A model generated the notes under the pieces. That model searched no databases and was not told the origin of the DNA. It saw only the letters and a program-made list of their open reading frames with translations. Shown here in pieces: positions 7,504-15,796 of a stretch of DNA of 64,000 nucleotides (positions within the stretch are counted from its first letter, which is position 1; each line of letters starts with the position of its first letter). This DNA is from Methylobacterium oryzihabitans (GTDB lineage: Bacteria; Pseudomonadota; Alphaproteobacteria; Rhizobiales; Beijerinckiaceae): assembly GCF_004004555.2 (NCBI RefSeq), contig NZ_SACP01000005.1, positions 62,001 through 126,000 of the forward strand. Reading direction: 5' to 3'. Position numbers and translations under genes: made by a program.

Positions 7504-7779
7504 GTGCGGTTCGTCCCGCACTTGAATTACGTGGAGCGGTGGCCCCTGGCCGCCGCTCTTCTCATGTCCGGCCTGCTCGCAGGCCCGGCGGCGGCCGAGG
7601 ACTTCACCGGCTTCTATGCCGGCGTCAACGCCGGCTGGGGCCGCGGCCCGGCGAAGGACGAGCCCCCGGCCTTCGGCACCTCCACCCCGCACGCGCCGTC
7701 CGCGCTGCCGCCGAGCGCGGCCCGGGCCGCCGGGGCGAATCCTGGGATGCGTGCGCCCCGCGACCGGCCGGCGCGCTGA
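7504..7779 (+). CDS. Small exported protein with outer-membrane-protein-like N-terminus
   Basis: 91 residues starting at GTG 7504, 7 bases after the cold-shock gene's stop. The N-terminus has a clear signal peptide (WPLAAALLMSGLLAGPAAA, cleavage before EDF). EDFTGFYAGVNAGWGRG follows, the motif that begins many alphaproteobacterial Omp25-like beta-barrels. The remaining ~45 residues are Pro/Ala-rich with no further barrel strands. It may be a degenerate remnant of a porin or a genuine small secreted protein. In-frame TTG at 7522 and GTG at 7531 are alternative starts. It converges on the HlyD-family gene. Confidence 0.5.
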   Translation: MRFVPHLNYVERWPLAAALLMSGLLAGPAAAEDFTGFYAGVNAGWGRGPAKDEPPAFGTSTPHAPSALPPSAARAAGANPGMRAPRDRPAR

Positions 7780-7786
7780 CCATTCC

Positions 7787-8725
7787 TCACCGGGCCGGCG
7801 CGACCCGCTCGGCCACGCCCTCCCACATCTTCAGCAGCCGCGGCGAGGCCCCCTCCCCCTTCGCCTCGACCGACACCGTCGCGGTCCGGCCGGCGATCAG
7901 CCGCACGCCGTCCGGCAGCGCGTCGAGGGCGATGCGGACCGGGACGCGCTGGGCGAGCCGCACCCACGAGAAGGTCGGGTTGACGTTGGCGAGCAGGCTC
8001 GACCCCGCACTGCGGTCGCGGTCCTCGATGCCGCCGGCGATGCTCTCGACCCGGCCCGACAGCGTGCCCGCCTCGCCCATCAGCCGCACCGTCACCGGAT
8101 CGCCGACGCGGATGCGCGGCAGCTTGGTCTCCTCGAAATAGCCCTCGACCCGTAGGGTGTCGTCGTCGATGAGCGCCATCACGCCGCGCCCGACCGTCAC
8201 GTAGGCCCCCGGCCGCAGGTCCATGTTGGTGATGCGGCCGTTGACCGACGCCTTGACCTCGGAACGGGCGAGGTTGAGCCGGGCGACGTCGCGGTCGGCG
8301 GTCGCCTGATCGTAGGCGGCCTGCGCCTCCAGGCTCGCCGCCCGTGCCGCCTCGACCCGCTGCTGCGAGACCGCGTTCTCGCTCAGCTTGGAGTAGCGCT
8401 CGTAATCGGCCGCCATCTGCTCGGCCGCCGCCTTCTTGCCGGCGACCGTCGCCTCGGCCTGCCGCAGAGCGAGGCTGAATCGCTCCGGGTCGATGCGGAA
8501 CAGAACGTCGCCCCGGCGCACCGGCTGGTTGTCGCCGACCTTCACCTCGGTGACGAGGCCCGAGACGTCGGGCGCCACCGCCACCACGTCGGCGCGCACC
8601 CGCCCGTCCCGGGTCCAGGGGGCTTCGAGGTAGTAGTCCCACAGGCCGACGCCGACGACGAGGGCGGCGGCGACCATCGCCAGGGTGACGACGACGCGGA
8701 TGAGGCTGGTGAGGAGCGAGGTCAT
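7787..8725 (-). CDS. HlyD/AaeA-family membrane fusion protein
   Basis: 312 residues, the size of E. coli AaeA. One N-terminal membrane segment (VVVTLAMVAAALVVGVGLWDYYL) precedes APWTRDGRVRADVVAVAPDVSGLV, a lipoyl/barrel-sandwich half with VRRGDVLFRIDPERF, a coiled-coil hairpin (about residues 90-165) and a beta-barrel region (DTLRVEGYFEETKLPRIRVGDPVTVRL). It should link the inner-membrane FUSC transporter to the periplasm or an outer-membrane channel. Last gene of the operon; its ATG overlaps the DUF1656 stop as ATGA. Confidence 0.92.
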   Translation of the reverse strand: MTSLLTSLIRVVVTLAMVAAALVVGVGLWDYYLEAPWTRDGRVRADVVAVAPDVSGLVTEVKVGDNQPVRRGDVLFRIDPERFSLALRQAEATVAGKKAAAEQMAADYERYSKLSENAVSQQRVEAARAASLEAQAAYDQATADRDVARLNLARSEVKASVNGRITNMDLRPGAYVTVGRGVMALIDDDTLRVEGYFEETKLPRIRVGDPVTVRLMGEAGTLSGRVESIAGGIEDRDRSAGSSLLANVNPTFSWVRLAQRVPVRIALDALPDGVRLIAGRTATVSVEAKGEGASPRLLKMWEGVAERVAPAR

Positions 8726-8931
8726 GACACGAACCGGGGGGCGAGATGGACGACGAGGCCGAGCACGACGACGTAGAGCGCGAGGTCGAACAGCGGGCGG
8801 TGCCAGACGAGGCGGTAGAAGCCGGCCCGCGCGAGCACGACGCGCAGCGGGACGACGAGGACGAGGGCGGCGAGCGCCCAGGCGAGAAGCGCCGGGACGA
8901 AGACGCCGTAGAGGTCGATCTGGCCGGTCAC
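8722..8931 (-). CDS. DUF1656 small membrane protein (AaeX-like)
   Basis: 69 residues with GTG start overlapping the FUSC stop (GTGA). MTGQIDLYGVFVPALLAW and two hydrophobic segments (LLAWALAALVLVVPLRVVLA and LALYVVVLGLVVHLAP) match DUF1656 proteins, which usually sit beside FUSC/AaeB pumps and membrane fusion proteins. The molecular role is unknown; it is presumably a small accessory subunit of the pump. The tiny size and double overlap mean it is easily missed. Confidence 0.88.
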   Translation of the reverse strand: MTGQIDLYGVFVPALLAWALAALVLVVPLRVVLARAGFYRLVWHRPLFDLALYVVVLGLVVHLAPRFVS

Positions 8932-10970
8932 GCGGCGAGTCCTCCGAGGGTGCCGGCCCCGGCCGGGCGATAGGCCGGCGCGTCCGGAAAAAGTCCGCGG
9001 CGCAGGCCGACCAGGGCGAGCAGCGTGCGCTCGGCCTCCGGGTGCCGCGGGACGCGGCCGGCGACGTCGAGGCTGTCGTCGAGGAGTGCGAGGATCGCCG
9101 GCGGGGCGTGGGGCGCGTCGGTGCGGAAATGCCCGGCGAGGGCGGCGAGCAGGCGCTCGACGCGGGTCCTGGCCTCCTCCGGCAGGGCGCGGCGGGCGCG
9201 GCGCAGCTCGACCACGTTGATGCCGGCCCGGACCTCGCCGAGGAGGCCGGCGGTCCAGGCCGCGTCCTCCGGCGGCAGTGCGGCGAGCCGCGGCGCGATC
9301 AGCCCGACCCTGTCGAGCATCAGCGCCGCGAGGCGCAGGCCGTCCTGGCCGCCGAGCCGGCTCGCCGCCTCGGCGAGGCTGCGTCGGTTGGTCCGGTGCA
9401 GGCGCCGGGCGCTCCAGGCGGCGCCGACCGAGCGCATCAGCCGGATCACCGCCGCGGCGGTCCACATGCCGATGACGATCGCCAGGGTCGAGTTGGCGAA
9501 CGACTCGAAGTCGCCGCGATAGCCGTTCTGGAGCGCCAGCATGGTCGAGCCGTTCACCGCCGCCCCGAGGGCGAGGGGCGCGGTCCGCGGCCGGGTCATG
9601 AAGTAGCCGCACGGGATCAGGGCCGGCGCCAGCGCCAGCACCACCATCTCGAACGTCGTCGCCTGCGGCAGGATCGCGAACAGGTAGAGGCCGGACGCCG
9701 CCGCCCCGAGCAGGGCCGAGTTGGCGAAGCCGAGGATCTGCGGCGCCGGGTCGTCGAGGGCGGCGAACATGCAGCAGGTCACGGCGGCCATCATCGGCGC
9801 GGCCGAACCGTCGCTCCAGCCGGTCGCGATCCAGATCGCGCAGGTGAGCAGGATCGCCACCACCGTGCCGACGCTCGACAGCAGCGCCATGCCGTGATCG
9901 GCGTGGCGGATGCGGCGCGACTTGGCGGTGTAGCGGAAGCGCAGCGGCCCGCTCGGCGGCACCCCGGCCGTGAGATGGGCGCGCAGCACCCGGATGTCCT
10001 GGCTGAGATCGATGAAGTCGCGCAGCCGCCCGAGCAGGCTGGCGAGGACGAGGGCGTTCCAGTCCGGCCGCGGGCCGAGCCCCGCATCGAGCGCCTGCAC
10101 CTCGCCGCGCAGCCGCTCGGCGGCGGCCGGATCGGTGGTGCCGGCGGCGAGCCACTCCGCCACCCGGTCCAGCAGGTCGCGGACCGGGCGCGGCAGCGCC
10201 CCTGCCGCCTCCAGCACCCCGACCCGGTCGGCGACGCCGCCGACGATCGGCAGCACCATCAGCATGTGCTGGCGCAGCACCGCCATCGCGGCGACCGGGC
10301 GCGCGTCGCCCGGGCGTTCGTAGCGCAGGGGCGTCGCCAGGGCGTCGAGGGCGACCGCGTCGGCGGCGAGCCGCAGCCGGGCGACCCGGCGCCCGTCGCG
10401 GCGGCCCCGGAACCGGCCGAGGCCCTCGGCGGCCCAGGCCCGGGCCTCGCGGCTCCAGCCGTCGAGCCGGGTGGCGATCACCGGCCGCACCGATTGCGGC
10501 AGGACGACCGTCGAGACGAGGCTGGCGCAGAGGATGCCCAGCGTGATCTCTTCCGCCCGCGACACCGCGGTGTCGAAGATCGCGCCGGGCTCCGAGACCG
10601 ACGGGAAGCCGACCAGCGCCGCGGTGTAGCCTGCGAGCATCGGCAGGTAGCTGCCCGGGGTGCGGTCGAGGAGCGCGAAGTACAGGCAGGCGCCGACCCA
10701 CAGGGCGATGGCGAGCGAGAGCAGCTCGGGCGCATCGACGAGGTTGGGCACCAGCACCACCGCCACCGCCGCCCCGACGAGCGTGCCGCCGACCCGGTAG
10801 ACCGCCTTCGAGCGCGTCGCCCCGGCGAGCGCTTGGCTGGTGATGTAGACGGTGCCGACCGCCCAGTACGGCCGCGGCAGGTCGATCCACAGGGCGATCC
10901 CGAAGGCGAGCATCGCCGCCGCGAAGGTTTTGAGGGCGAAGGCCCAGTCGCGCCAGGCGGATCCCGTCAT
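8928..10970 (-). CDS. FUSC/AaeB-family aromatic-acid efflux transporter
   Basis: 680 residues. It has the FUSC (fusaric acid resistance) layout: about six N-terminal membrane segments (WAFALKTFAAAMLAFGIALWIDLPRPYWAVGTVYI is typical), a cytoplasmic region around residues 170-360, a second membrane block (about 360-520: VGTVVAILLTCAIWIATGW, MVVLALAPALIPCGYFM) and a cytoplasmic C-terminus. Related pumps export hydroxylated aromatic acids such as p-hydroxybenzoate or fusaric acid. The actual substrate is not determinable. Start and stop both overlap neighbours by 4 bases, indicating translational coupling with marR and DUF1656. Confidence 0.93.
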   Translation of the reverse strand: MTGSAWRDWAFALKTFAAAMLAFGIALWIDLPRPYWAVGTVYITSQALAGATRSKAVYRVGGTLVGAAVAVVLVPNLVDAPELLSLAIALWVGACLYFALLDRTPGSYLPMLAGYTAALVGFPSVSEPGAIFDTAVSRAEEITLGILCASLVSTVVLPQSVRPVIATRLDGWSREARAWAAEGLGRFRGRRDGRRVARLRLAADAVALDALATPLRYERPGDARPVAAMAVLRQHMLMVLPIVGGVADRVGVLEAAGALPRPVRDLLDRVAEWLAAGTTDPAAAERLRGEVQALDAGLGPRPDWNALVLASLLGRLRDFIDLSQDIRVLRAHLTAGVPPSGPLRFRYTAKSRRIRHADHGMALLSSVGTVVAILLTCAIWIATGWSDGSAAPMMAAVTCCMFAALDDPAPQILGFANSALLGAAASGLYLFAILPQATTFEMVVLALAPALIPCGYFMTRPRTAPLALGAAVNGSTMLALQNGYRGDFESFANSTLAIVIGMWTAAAVIRLMRSVGAAWSARRLHRTNRRSLAEAASRLGGQDGLRLAALMLDRVGLIAPRLAALPPEDAAWTAGLLGEVRAGINVVELRRARRALPEEARTRVERLLAALAGHFRTDAPHAPPAILALLDDSLDVAGRVPRHPEAERTLLALVGLRRGLFPDAPAYRPAGAGTLGGLAA

Positions 10971-11422
10971 GACGCCGCTCCCTGGCCCGACGCACCTCGC
11001 TGCACCGCCTGGAGAACGCGCAGGCCCGCTTCGAGGTCGGCCCGGCTCACCCCGGCGAACACGCTCCGGCGCAATCGCACGAGTTCGCCCTCGATACGCG
11101 CCACCGCCGCGCGGCCCTCGGCGGTCAGGCTCAGCACCTTGGCGCGGCGGTCGGCGGGATCCTCGCGCCGCGTCACGAGGCCGGCGGCTTCGAGCTGGTC
11201 GAGCAGCCGCACGAGGCTCGGCCCCTCGATCCCCACCGCCTCGGCGACGGCGCTCTGCCGCGGCTCGCCGTCGAGCCGGCCGATCGTCACCAGCGGCAGC
11301 GCGGTGGCGTCCGACACGCCGTGGATCCGCATTCCGGCATCAGCGAGCCGCCGCCAGTGCCGGCCGGCCTGCAGCAGGGCCCCGGTATAGGCCTGTTCCA
11401 GGCGGGCCCTGTCCGTCGTCAT
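10967..11422 (-). CDS. MarR-family transcriptional regulator
   Basis: 151 residues with a winged helix: ALPLVTIGRLDGEPRQSAVAEAVGIEGPSLVRLLDQLEAAGLVTRREDPADRRAKVLSLT contains the recognition helix and the D-x-R-A/S-x-x-x-x-L-T wing of MarR proteins. It is the first gene of the efflux operon, its stop overlapping the FUSC start (ATGA). Autoregulation and ligand-induced derepression of the pump by a phenolic compound are likely by family analogy. About 180 bases separate it from the phasin gene upstream on the same strand; no clear terminator is seen there. Confidence 0.93.
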   Translation of the reverse strand: MTTDRARLEQAYTGALLQAGRHWRRLADAGMRIHGVSDATALPLVTIGRLDGEPRQSAVAEAVGIEGPSLVRLLDQLEAAGLVTRREDPADRRAKVLSLTAEGRAAVARIEGELVRLRRSVFAGVSRADLEAGLRVLQAVQRGASGQGAAS

Positions 11423-11605
11423 CGCGTGCTCCCGTCGGCGTTGCGGGGCAGTCTAACCGATAGGATCCAAACAATGAGGCTGCGAAGATCTCGGACCGCC
11501 CCGGCACCGGGCGCAGGGCCGCGACGGAGAAAGGCGCGGACCGACCGGCCGCGCCTCTGGGTCGTCTCGGGATCTGGGGCCGGCGCGGGCGCCGGCCCGG
11601 CGCCG

Positions 11606-11944
11606 TCACGCGGCGGTGGGGACCTTCTGGACCAGGCCCTCGTAGGGCTTCACCAGGTCCTTGGCGAGGGCGGTGTAGAGCTCGGTCATCTTGGCCGACT
11701 GGGCGGCGAGACGCTCGAACGAGGTCTTGACGTATTCGGTCTGGATCTCGACGGCCTTGTCGAGCGAGCGCACGCCGGCGAGCTTCTCGAGGGTGGCGGT
11801 GCCGAGCTCGAACGACTGCTTGGCGAAATCGGCCGCCTCGACCGCGATCGCCTGGCTCGACTTCGACAGCGTGCCGAAGCTGCGCAGCATGGCGTCCATG
11901 CCTTCCTTGCCGACCTTCTGGGCGTTCTCGATCTGCTGGTTCAT
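11606..11944 (-). CDS. Phasin family protein
   Basis: 112 residues starting MNQQIENAQKVGKEGMDAML. The sequence is almost entirely amphipathic helix with a phasin pattern (AADFAKQSFELGTATLEKLAGVRSLDKAVEIQTEYVKTSFERLAAQSAKMTELYTALAKDLVKP). Phasins coat polyhydroxybutyrate granules. The ATG at 11944 was chosen since homology starts there; longer in-frame extensions are Pro/Arg-rich. The upstream region carries two palindromes (12039-12085) likely to be operators. Confidence 0.9.
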   Translation of the reverse strand: MNQQIENAQKVGKEGMDAMLRSFGTLSKSSQAIAVEAADFAKQSFELGTATLEKLAGVRSLDKAVEIQTEYVKTSFERLAAQSAKMTELYTALAKDLVKPYEGLVQKVPTAA

Positions 11945-12038
11945 TCGACGATCCGGCGCGCGCGGCGCCGCCCCTCCTCGCGTGGCAGACAACGGGTCCG
12001 GAGCCGCCCACGCATCGCGTCTCCCGGTAACCCTGATA

Positions 12039-12085
12039 TGTGCACTGCACAAAGGGCGTCAAGGGGCGTTTTGTGCGTCGCACAA
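12039..12085. promoter_or_regulatory. Paired palindromes upstream of the phasin gene
   Basis: TGTGCACTGCACA at 12039-12051 is a perfect palindrome about a central base. TTGTGCGTCGCACAA at 12071-12085 is another with 7-base arms. Both lie about 95-140 bases before the phasin start codon, near where its promoter should be. TGC-rich palindromes upstream of phasin genes are known targets of the PHB regulator PhaR in alphaproteobacteria; assignment to PhaR here is inference. Confidence 0.6.
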
Positions 12086-12251
12086 TGCAGACAATTGTTC
12101 CTATTAACCCGGGCGTAACCGAGCCTGCCTAGCCTGATTGACAGTGATGCCGCCGCGTCGGGCCCCCTGGCCGGACGCCAGCGGCGGCCCTGCGGCCGGC
12201 TCCGGAACGACCGCGTCGCAGGGCGGATCTCGCGAGTGGGATTGGTGCGTG

Positions 12252-13763
12252 ATGGGTTGCGTTCGCGGCGTTTCTGGAGGTGCGATCCCGGCCGCGTTCG
12301 CGGTGGCCGTCCTGGCCACCGCCCTGGCCTCGACCCCGGCCGAGGCGCGCCGGCGGGCGCATGGCGGCGGGGGCGGCTATAACCCGCCCTACGCCGCGAT
12401 GGTGGTGGACGTGAAGTCCGGCCGCGTGCTGCACGCGGTCAACGAGGACGCCCTGCGCCATCCGGCCTCGATCACCAAGGTGATGACGCTCTACCTGCTG
12501 TTCGAGCAGATCGAGCGCGGCAAGATGAGTCTCGACACGCCGCTGGAGATCTCGGCCAACGCCTCCCGGCAGGCGCCCTCGAAGCTCGGCCTGCGCCCAG
12601 GCTCGACCATCACCGCCGAGGAGGCGATCAAGGCGCTGGTGACCAAGTCGGCCAACGACGTCGCCTGCGCGATCGGCGAGAACATCGCCGGCTCCGAGGC
12701 CGCCTTCGCCGAGATGATGACCCGCAAGGCCCACGCCCTCGGCATGAGCCGCACGCACTACGCCAACGCCTCGGGCCTGCCGGATTCCGACCAGATCACC
12801 ACCGCCCGCGACCTCACCATCCTGGCGCAGGCGATCCAGGACCGCTTCCCGCGCTACTACCGGTTCTTCCAGACCCGCTCCTTCGCCTTCCGCGGCCGGG
12901 TGATCGGCAACCACAACAACCTGCTCGGGCGGGTCGAGGGCGTCGACGGCATCAAGACCGGCTACACCCGCGATTCCGGCTTCAACCTGATGACCTCGGC
13001 CCGGACCGCCGACCGCCACATCGTCGCGATCGTGCTCGGCGGCAAGTCGGGGGCGAGCCGCGACGCGATCATGGCCAAGCTGGTCCAGAGCAACCTGCCG
13101 CGGGCCTATGCGGGCTCCCGCACGACCCCCGCCGTGGTCGAGGTGGCCGAGCGGGCCCGCCCCGCCGTGGTGGCCGAGCGGCCGGTGGCGACCCGCACGA
13201 TGGTCGCCTCGGCCGACGACGACGACGCGGTCGCCACCACCGCCTCGACCGGACAGCCCCTCGAGCTGATGCCGTCGCGCCAATCCGCCTCGACCACCAC
13301 CCCGGGCGCCGCCCGGTGGCGCAGCGGCCCGCAGGGCGGCGCGGTGCCCGGGGCGGCCCAGGCCTACGCGCCCGCCCAGGCGCCGGCCGCGTTCCCGGCC
13401 CCGCCCCCCGGCGCCAAGTACGCCTCGCGCCTGCCGGCCTCCGAGCCCGGCGAGATGCGCGCCCCCTCCCCCGCCCGGACCGAGGCGCCGGCCGCGAGCG
13501 TCAAGGCGGTCAGCGTGACGCCGTGGGTGATCCAGCTCGGCGCGATGGACGACGAGGCCAAGGCGAAGTCGATGCTCGCCGAGGCCCGCAGCCGCGGCGG
13601 CAGCTCCCTGTCGAAGGCGGCGCCGTTCACCGAGAAGGTTTCGCACGGCGGCACCACCCTGTACCGCGCCCGCTTCTCGGGCTTTGCCGAGTCCGAGAGC
13701 GCCCAGGAGGCCTGCCGGGCGCTCAAGCGCAGCGGCTTCACCTGCTTCGCCACCCGTAGCTGA
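12252..13763 (+). CDS. D-alanyl-D-alanine carboxypeptidase (PBP5/6 type) with SPOR domain
   Basis: 503 residues. Signal peptide (IPAAFAVAVLATALASTPAEA), then an S11 peptidase domain with the three active-site motifs: S-x-x-K in HPASITKVMT, S-x-N in SANDVACAIG and KTG in DGIKTGYTRDSG. A roughly 150-residue Pro/Ala-rich linker leads to a C-terminal SPOR domain (TPWVIQLGAMDDEAKAKSML through SGFTCFATRS) that binds denuded septal peptidoglycan. It trims the terminal D-Ala from peptidoglycan stem peptides in the periplasm, probably concentrated at division sites. The ATG at 12252 gives the best signal peptide; the open frame starts earlier. Confidence 0.94.
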   Translation: MGCVRGVSGGAIPAAFAVAVLATALASTPAEARRRAHGGGGGYNPPYAAMVVDVKSGRVLHAVNEDALRHPASITKVMTLYLLFEQIERGKMSLDTPLEISANASRQAPSKLGLRPGSTITAEEAIKALVTKSANDVACAIGENIAGSEAAFAEMMTRKAHALGMSRTHYANASGLPDSDQITTARDLTILAQAIQDRFPRYYRFFQTRSFAFRGRVIGNHNNLLGRVEGVDGIKTGYTRDSGFNLMTSARTADRHIVAIVLGGKSGASRDAIMAKLVQSNLPRAYAGSRTTPAVVEVAERARPAVVAERPVATRTMVASADDDDAVATTASTGQPLELMPSRQSASTTTPGAARWRSGPQGGAVPGAAQAYAPAQAPAAFPAPPPGAKYASRLPASEPGEMRAPSPARTEAPAASVKAVSVTPWVIQLGAMDDEAKAKSMLAEARSRGGSSLSKAAPFTEKVSHGGTTLYRARFSGFAESESAQEACRALKRSGFTCFATRS

Positions 13764-13873
13764 CCTGCGATCCCGCCGCGGCCCCGTTCGGGCCGCGTCC
13801 GCCGGCTTCCGCGAACCGGAACGCCGGCGGTCCGGTCACGCCCTCATCACCCCGTCGACACGCGCGTGGAGTA

Positions 13874-14593
13874 TCAGCGATGTCGGTTGAGCAGACGGTC
13901 CTTGGCCGCGTTGACGCGCGCCGCGAGGTACCCCGACCCGCCCTGGTCCGGATGAAGCCGCTTCATGAGCGTCCGGTGAGCCCGTCGCACGTCGTCGACG
14001 GGCGCCCCGCGCTCAAGCCCCAGGACCTGATAGGCCTCCTCCTCCGTCATCGACCCTGGCTGCGGCGCGGCGCCCGCCCGCGGGTCCGGGTGGCCCTCAG
14101 CGTGTTCACGCCATCCGGGCATCCGGCGGTCCAGATACGCCTCTAGGAAGCGGGCGCCCTCCGGGTCGCCGGCGCGGCAGGTCGCCAGCAGCTCGGACAG
14201 GGCGGCGGGGGGCAGGTCGTCGAGGGCGCGCCCGGCGAGGCGGCCGGCCAGCACCGTGCCGCGCAGGGCACCCGAGCGCGGGTCGATCTCCATCTCGATC
14301 ATCGCCGAGCGCAGCCGCGCCGCCCCCGCCGGCGGACCTCCGGGCAGCAGGGCGTCGAGGCCGAACGGCAGCGTCGGCCTGTGGGTGCCGAGCAGCCACG
14401 CCCCGACGAAGCCGAGCACCGTCGCCATGTCGAGGCGACCGCGCAGCAGCATCACCGCCGCCACCGCGAGGGCGAGCCAGCCGCCGGCGCGGCGCGCGTG
14501 CTTCACCAGCAGCGCCCGCGAGGGCGGCGCGTTCTGGCGGCCGAGCCACCACAAACCGACCAGGACCAGGGCGCCGAGACCGAGGGGAATCAT
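13874..14593 (-). CDS. Membrane-anchored J-domain protein
   Basis: 239 residues. Two hydrophobic segments at the N-terminus (IPLGLGALVLVGLWWLG and WLALAVAAVMLLRG, with another at MATVLGFVGAWLLG) precede a soluble region. The C-terminus is a J domain: EEEAYQVLGLERGAPVDDVRRAHRTLMKRLHPDQGGSGYLAARVNAAKDRLL, with the HPD tripeptide essential for stimulating Hsp70 ATPase. The layout (membrane N-terminus, C-terminal truncated J domain) resembles TIM14/DjlA-like proteins of alphaproteobacteria. The partner is presumably DnaK at the inner membrane. Confidence 0.9.
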   Translation of the reverse strand: MIPLGLGALVLVGLWWLGRQNAPPSRALLVKHARRAGGWLALAVAAVMLLRGRLDMATVLGFVGAWLLGTHRPTLPFGLDALLPGGPPAGAARLRSAMIEMEIDPRSGALRGTVLAGRLAGRALDDLPPAALSELLATCRAGDPEGARFLEAYLDRRMPGWREHAEGHPDPRAGAAPQPGSMTEEEAYQVLGLERGAPVDDVRRAHRTLMKRLHPDQGGSGYLAARVNAAKDRLLNRHR

Positions 14594-14741
14594 TCAGGGG
14601 ACCGCGGAAGGACCAGAACCGGGCCCCTTGTCGCCCGGGAGCCGCCGGCCGTCGAGGCGCCGGGCCGCGACCGTGGCGCGCAAGCCGCGCCGGATCCCGG
14701 GGGAGCGGGCCCGCGGGCCGGGCTCCCCGGGACCCGGATGC

Positions 14742-15725
14742 TCAGTGCCGCCGGATCGTCGTAGTGGTCAGGGCGTGGACCGAGAACAGCCCGTCCGGAT
14801 CGGTCCACACCGCCCTGCCCTCCCAGCCGGCGCGGGCGGCAAGCGCCCGGAAGCCCGGGATCGTGTACTTGTAGCTGTTCTCGGTGTGGATGGTCTCGCC
14901 CTCGCGGAAGGCGAACGGGACGTTCGCCACCGTCACGACCTGATCGCGGCGGCTGACGAGGTGCATCTCGATCCGCGCCAGATTCTCGTTGAAGAAGGCG
15001 CGGTGGGCGAAGGCGTCGAGGTCGAAATCGGCCCCGATCTCGCGGTTGATCCGGCGCAGCAGGTTGAGGTTGAACGCCGCCGTCACCCCGGCCGCGTCGT
15101 CGTAGGCGGCGTCGAGCACCGCCTTGTCCTTCACGAGGTCGACGCCGACGACCAGGCTGGCGCCGGCCCCGAGGGTGCGGGCGAAGTGGCCGAGCAGGGT
15201 CGCGGCGGTCTCGGGCTCGAAATTGCCGATGGTCGAGCCTGGGAAGAAGCCCATCCGGGCCTCCGGCAGGTCGTCCGGCAGGGCGAAGGGCCGGGTGAAG
15301 TCGGCCGCCGCCGGCTCGATGCGCAGGTGCGGGAAGTCGCGGCCGAGATCCTCGGCCTCGCTGCGCAGGAACTCCTCCGAGACGTCGACCGGCACGTAGG
15401 CGCCGAGGCCGGGCAGGTGCGGCAGCAGGCGGCGGACCTTCTCAGTCGAGCCGCTGCCGAACTCCACCAGAGCGCCGCCGGGCGCCAGCAGCGCGGCGAT
15501 CTCGGCGCCGTGCCGCTCCAGGATCGCGAACTCGGTCCGCGTCGGATAATATTCCGGCAGCCGCGTGATCTCCTCGAACAGCGCCGATCCGGCGCTGTCG
15601 TAGAAGTACTTGGCCGACAGAGTCTTGCGCGGCGCCGCGAGGCCCGCGAGCACGTCCTGGGCGAAGGCGGTCGCGGCGGGGCCCTGGGCCGGCGCGGGGG
15701 CGAGATGGGGCGTGGCAGCGTTCAC
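14742..15725 (-). CDS. egtD: L-histidine N(alpha)-methyltransferase EgtD
   Basis: 327 residues with GTG start. Trimethylates histidine to hercynine with SAM, the first step of ergothioneine synthesis. Family segments: KTLSAKYFYDSAGSALFEEITRLPEYYPTRTE near the N-terminus, SAM-binding LVEFGSGSTEKVRRLL, YVPVDVSEEFL, MGFFPGSTIGNFEP, VGVDLVKD, and the C-terminal HTENSYKYTIPGF, which forms the histidine pocket. It follows egtB by 71 bases on the same strand. No egtA, egtC or egtE gene is in the window. Confidence 0.96.
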   Translation of the reverse strand: MNAATPHLAPAPAQGPAATAFAQDVLAGLAAPRKTLSAKYFYDSAGSALFEEITRLPEYYPTRTEFAILERHGAEIAALLAPGGALVEFGSGSTEKVRRLLPHLPGLGAYVPVDVSEEFLRSEAEDLGRDFPHLRIEPAAADFTRPFALPDDLPEARMGFFPGSTIGNFEPETAATLLGHFARTLGAGASLVVGVDLVKDKAVLDAAYDDAAGVTAAFNLNLLRRINREIGADFDLDAFAHRAFFNENLARIEMHLVSRRDQVVTVANVPFAFREGETIHTENSYKYTIPGFRALAARAGWEGRAVWTDPDGLFSVHALTTTTIRRH

Positions 15726-15796
15726 GGCGGACTCCGGGGTCGGCGGCCGGGACAGCCCGCCGCCTTGCATAGGGTCAAGGCAGGACTGCCCGCGGA

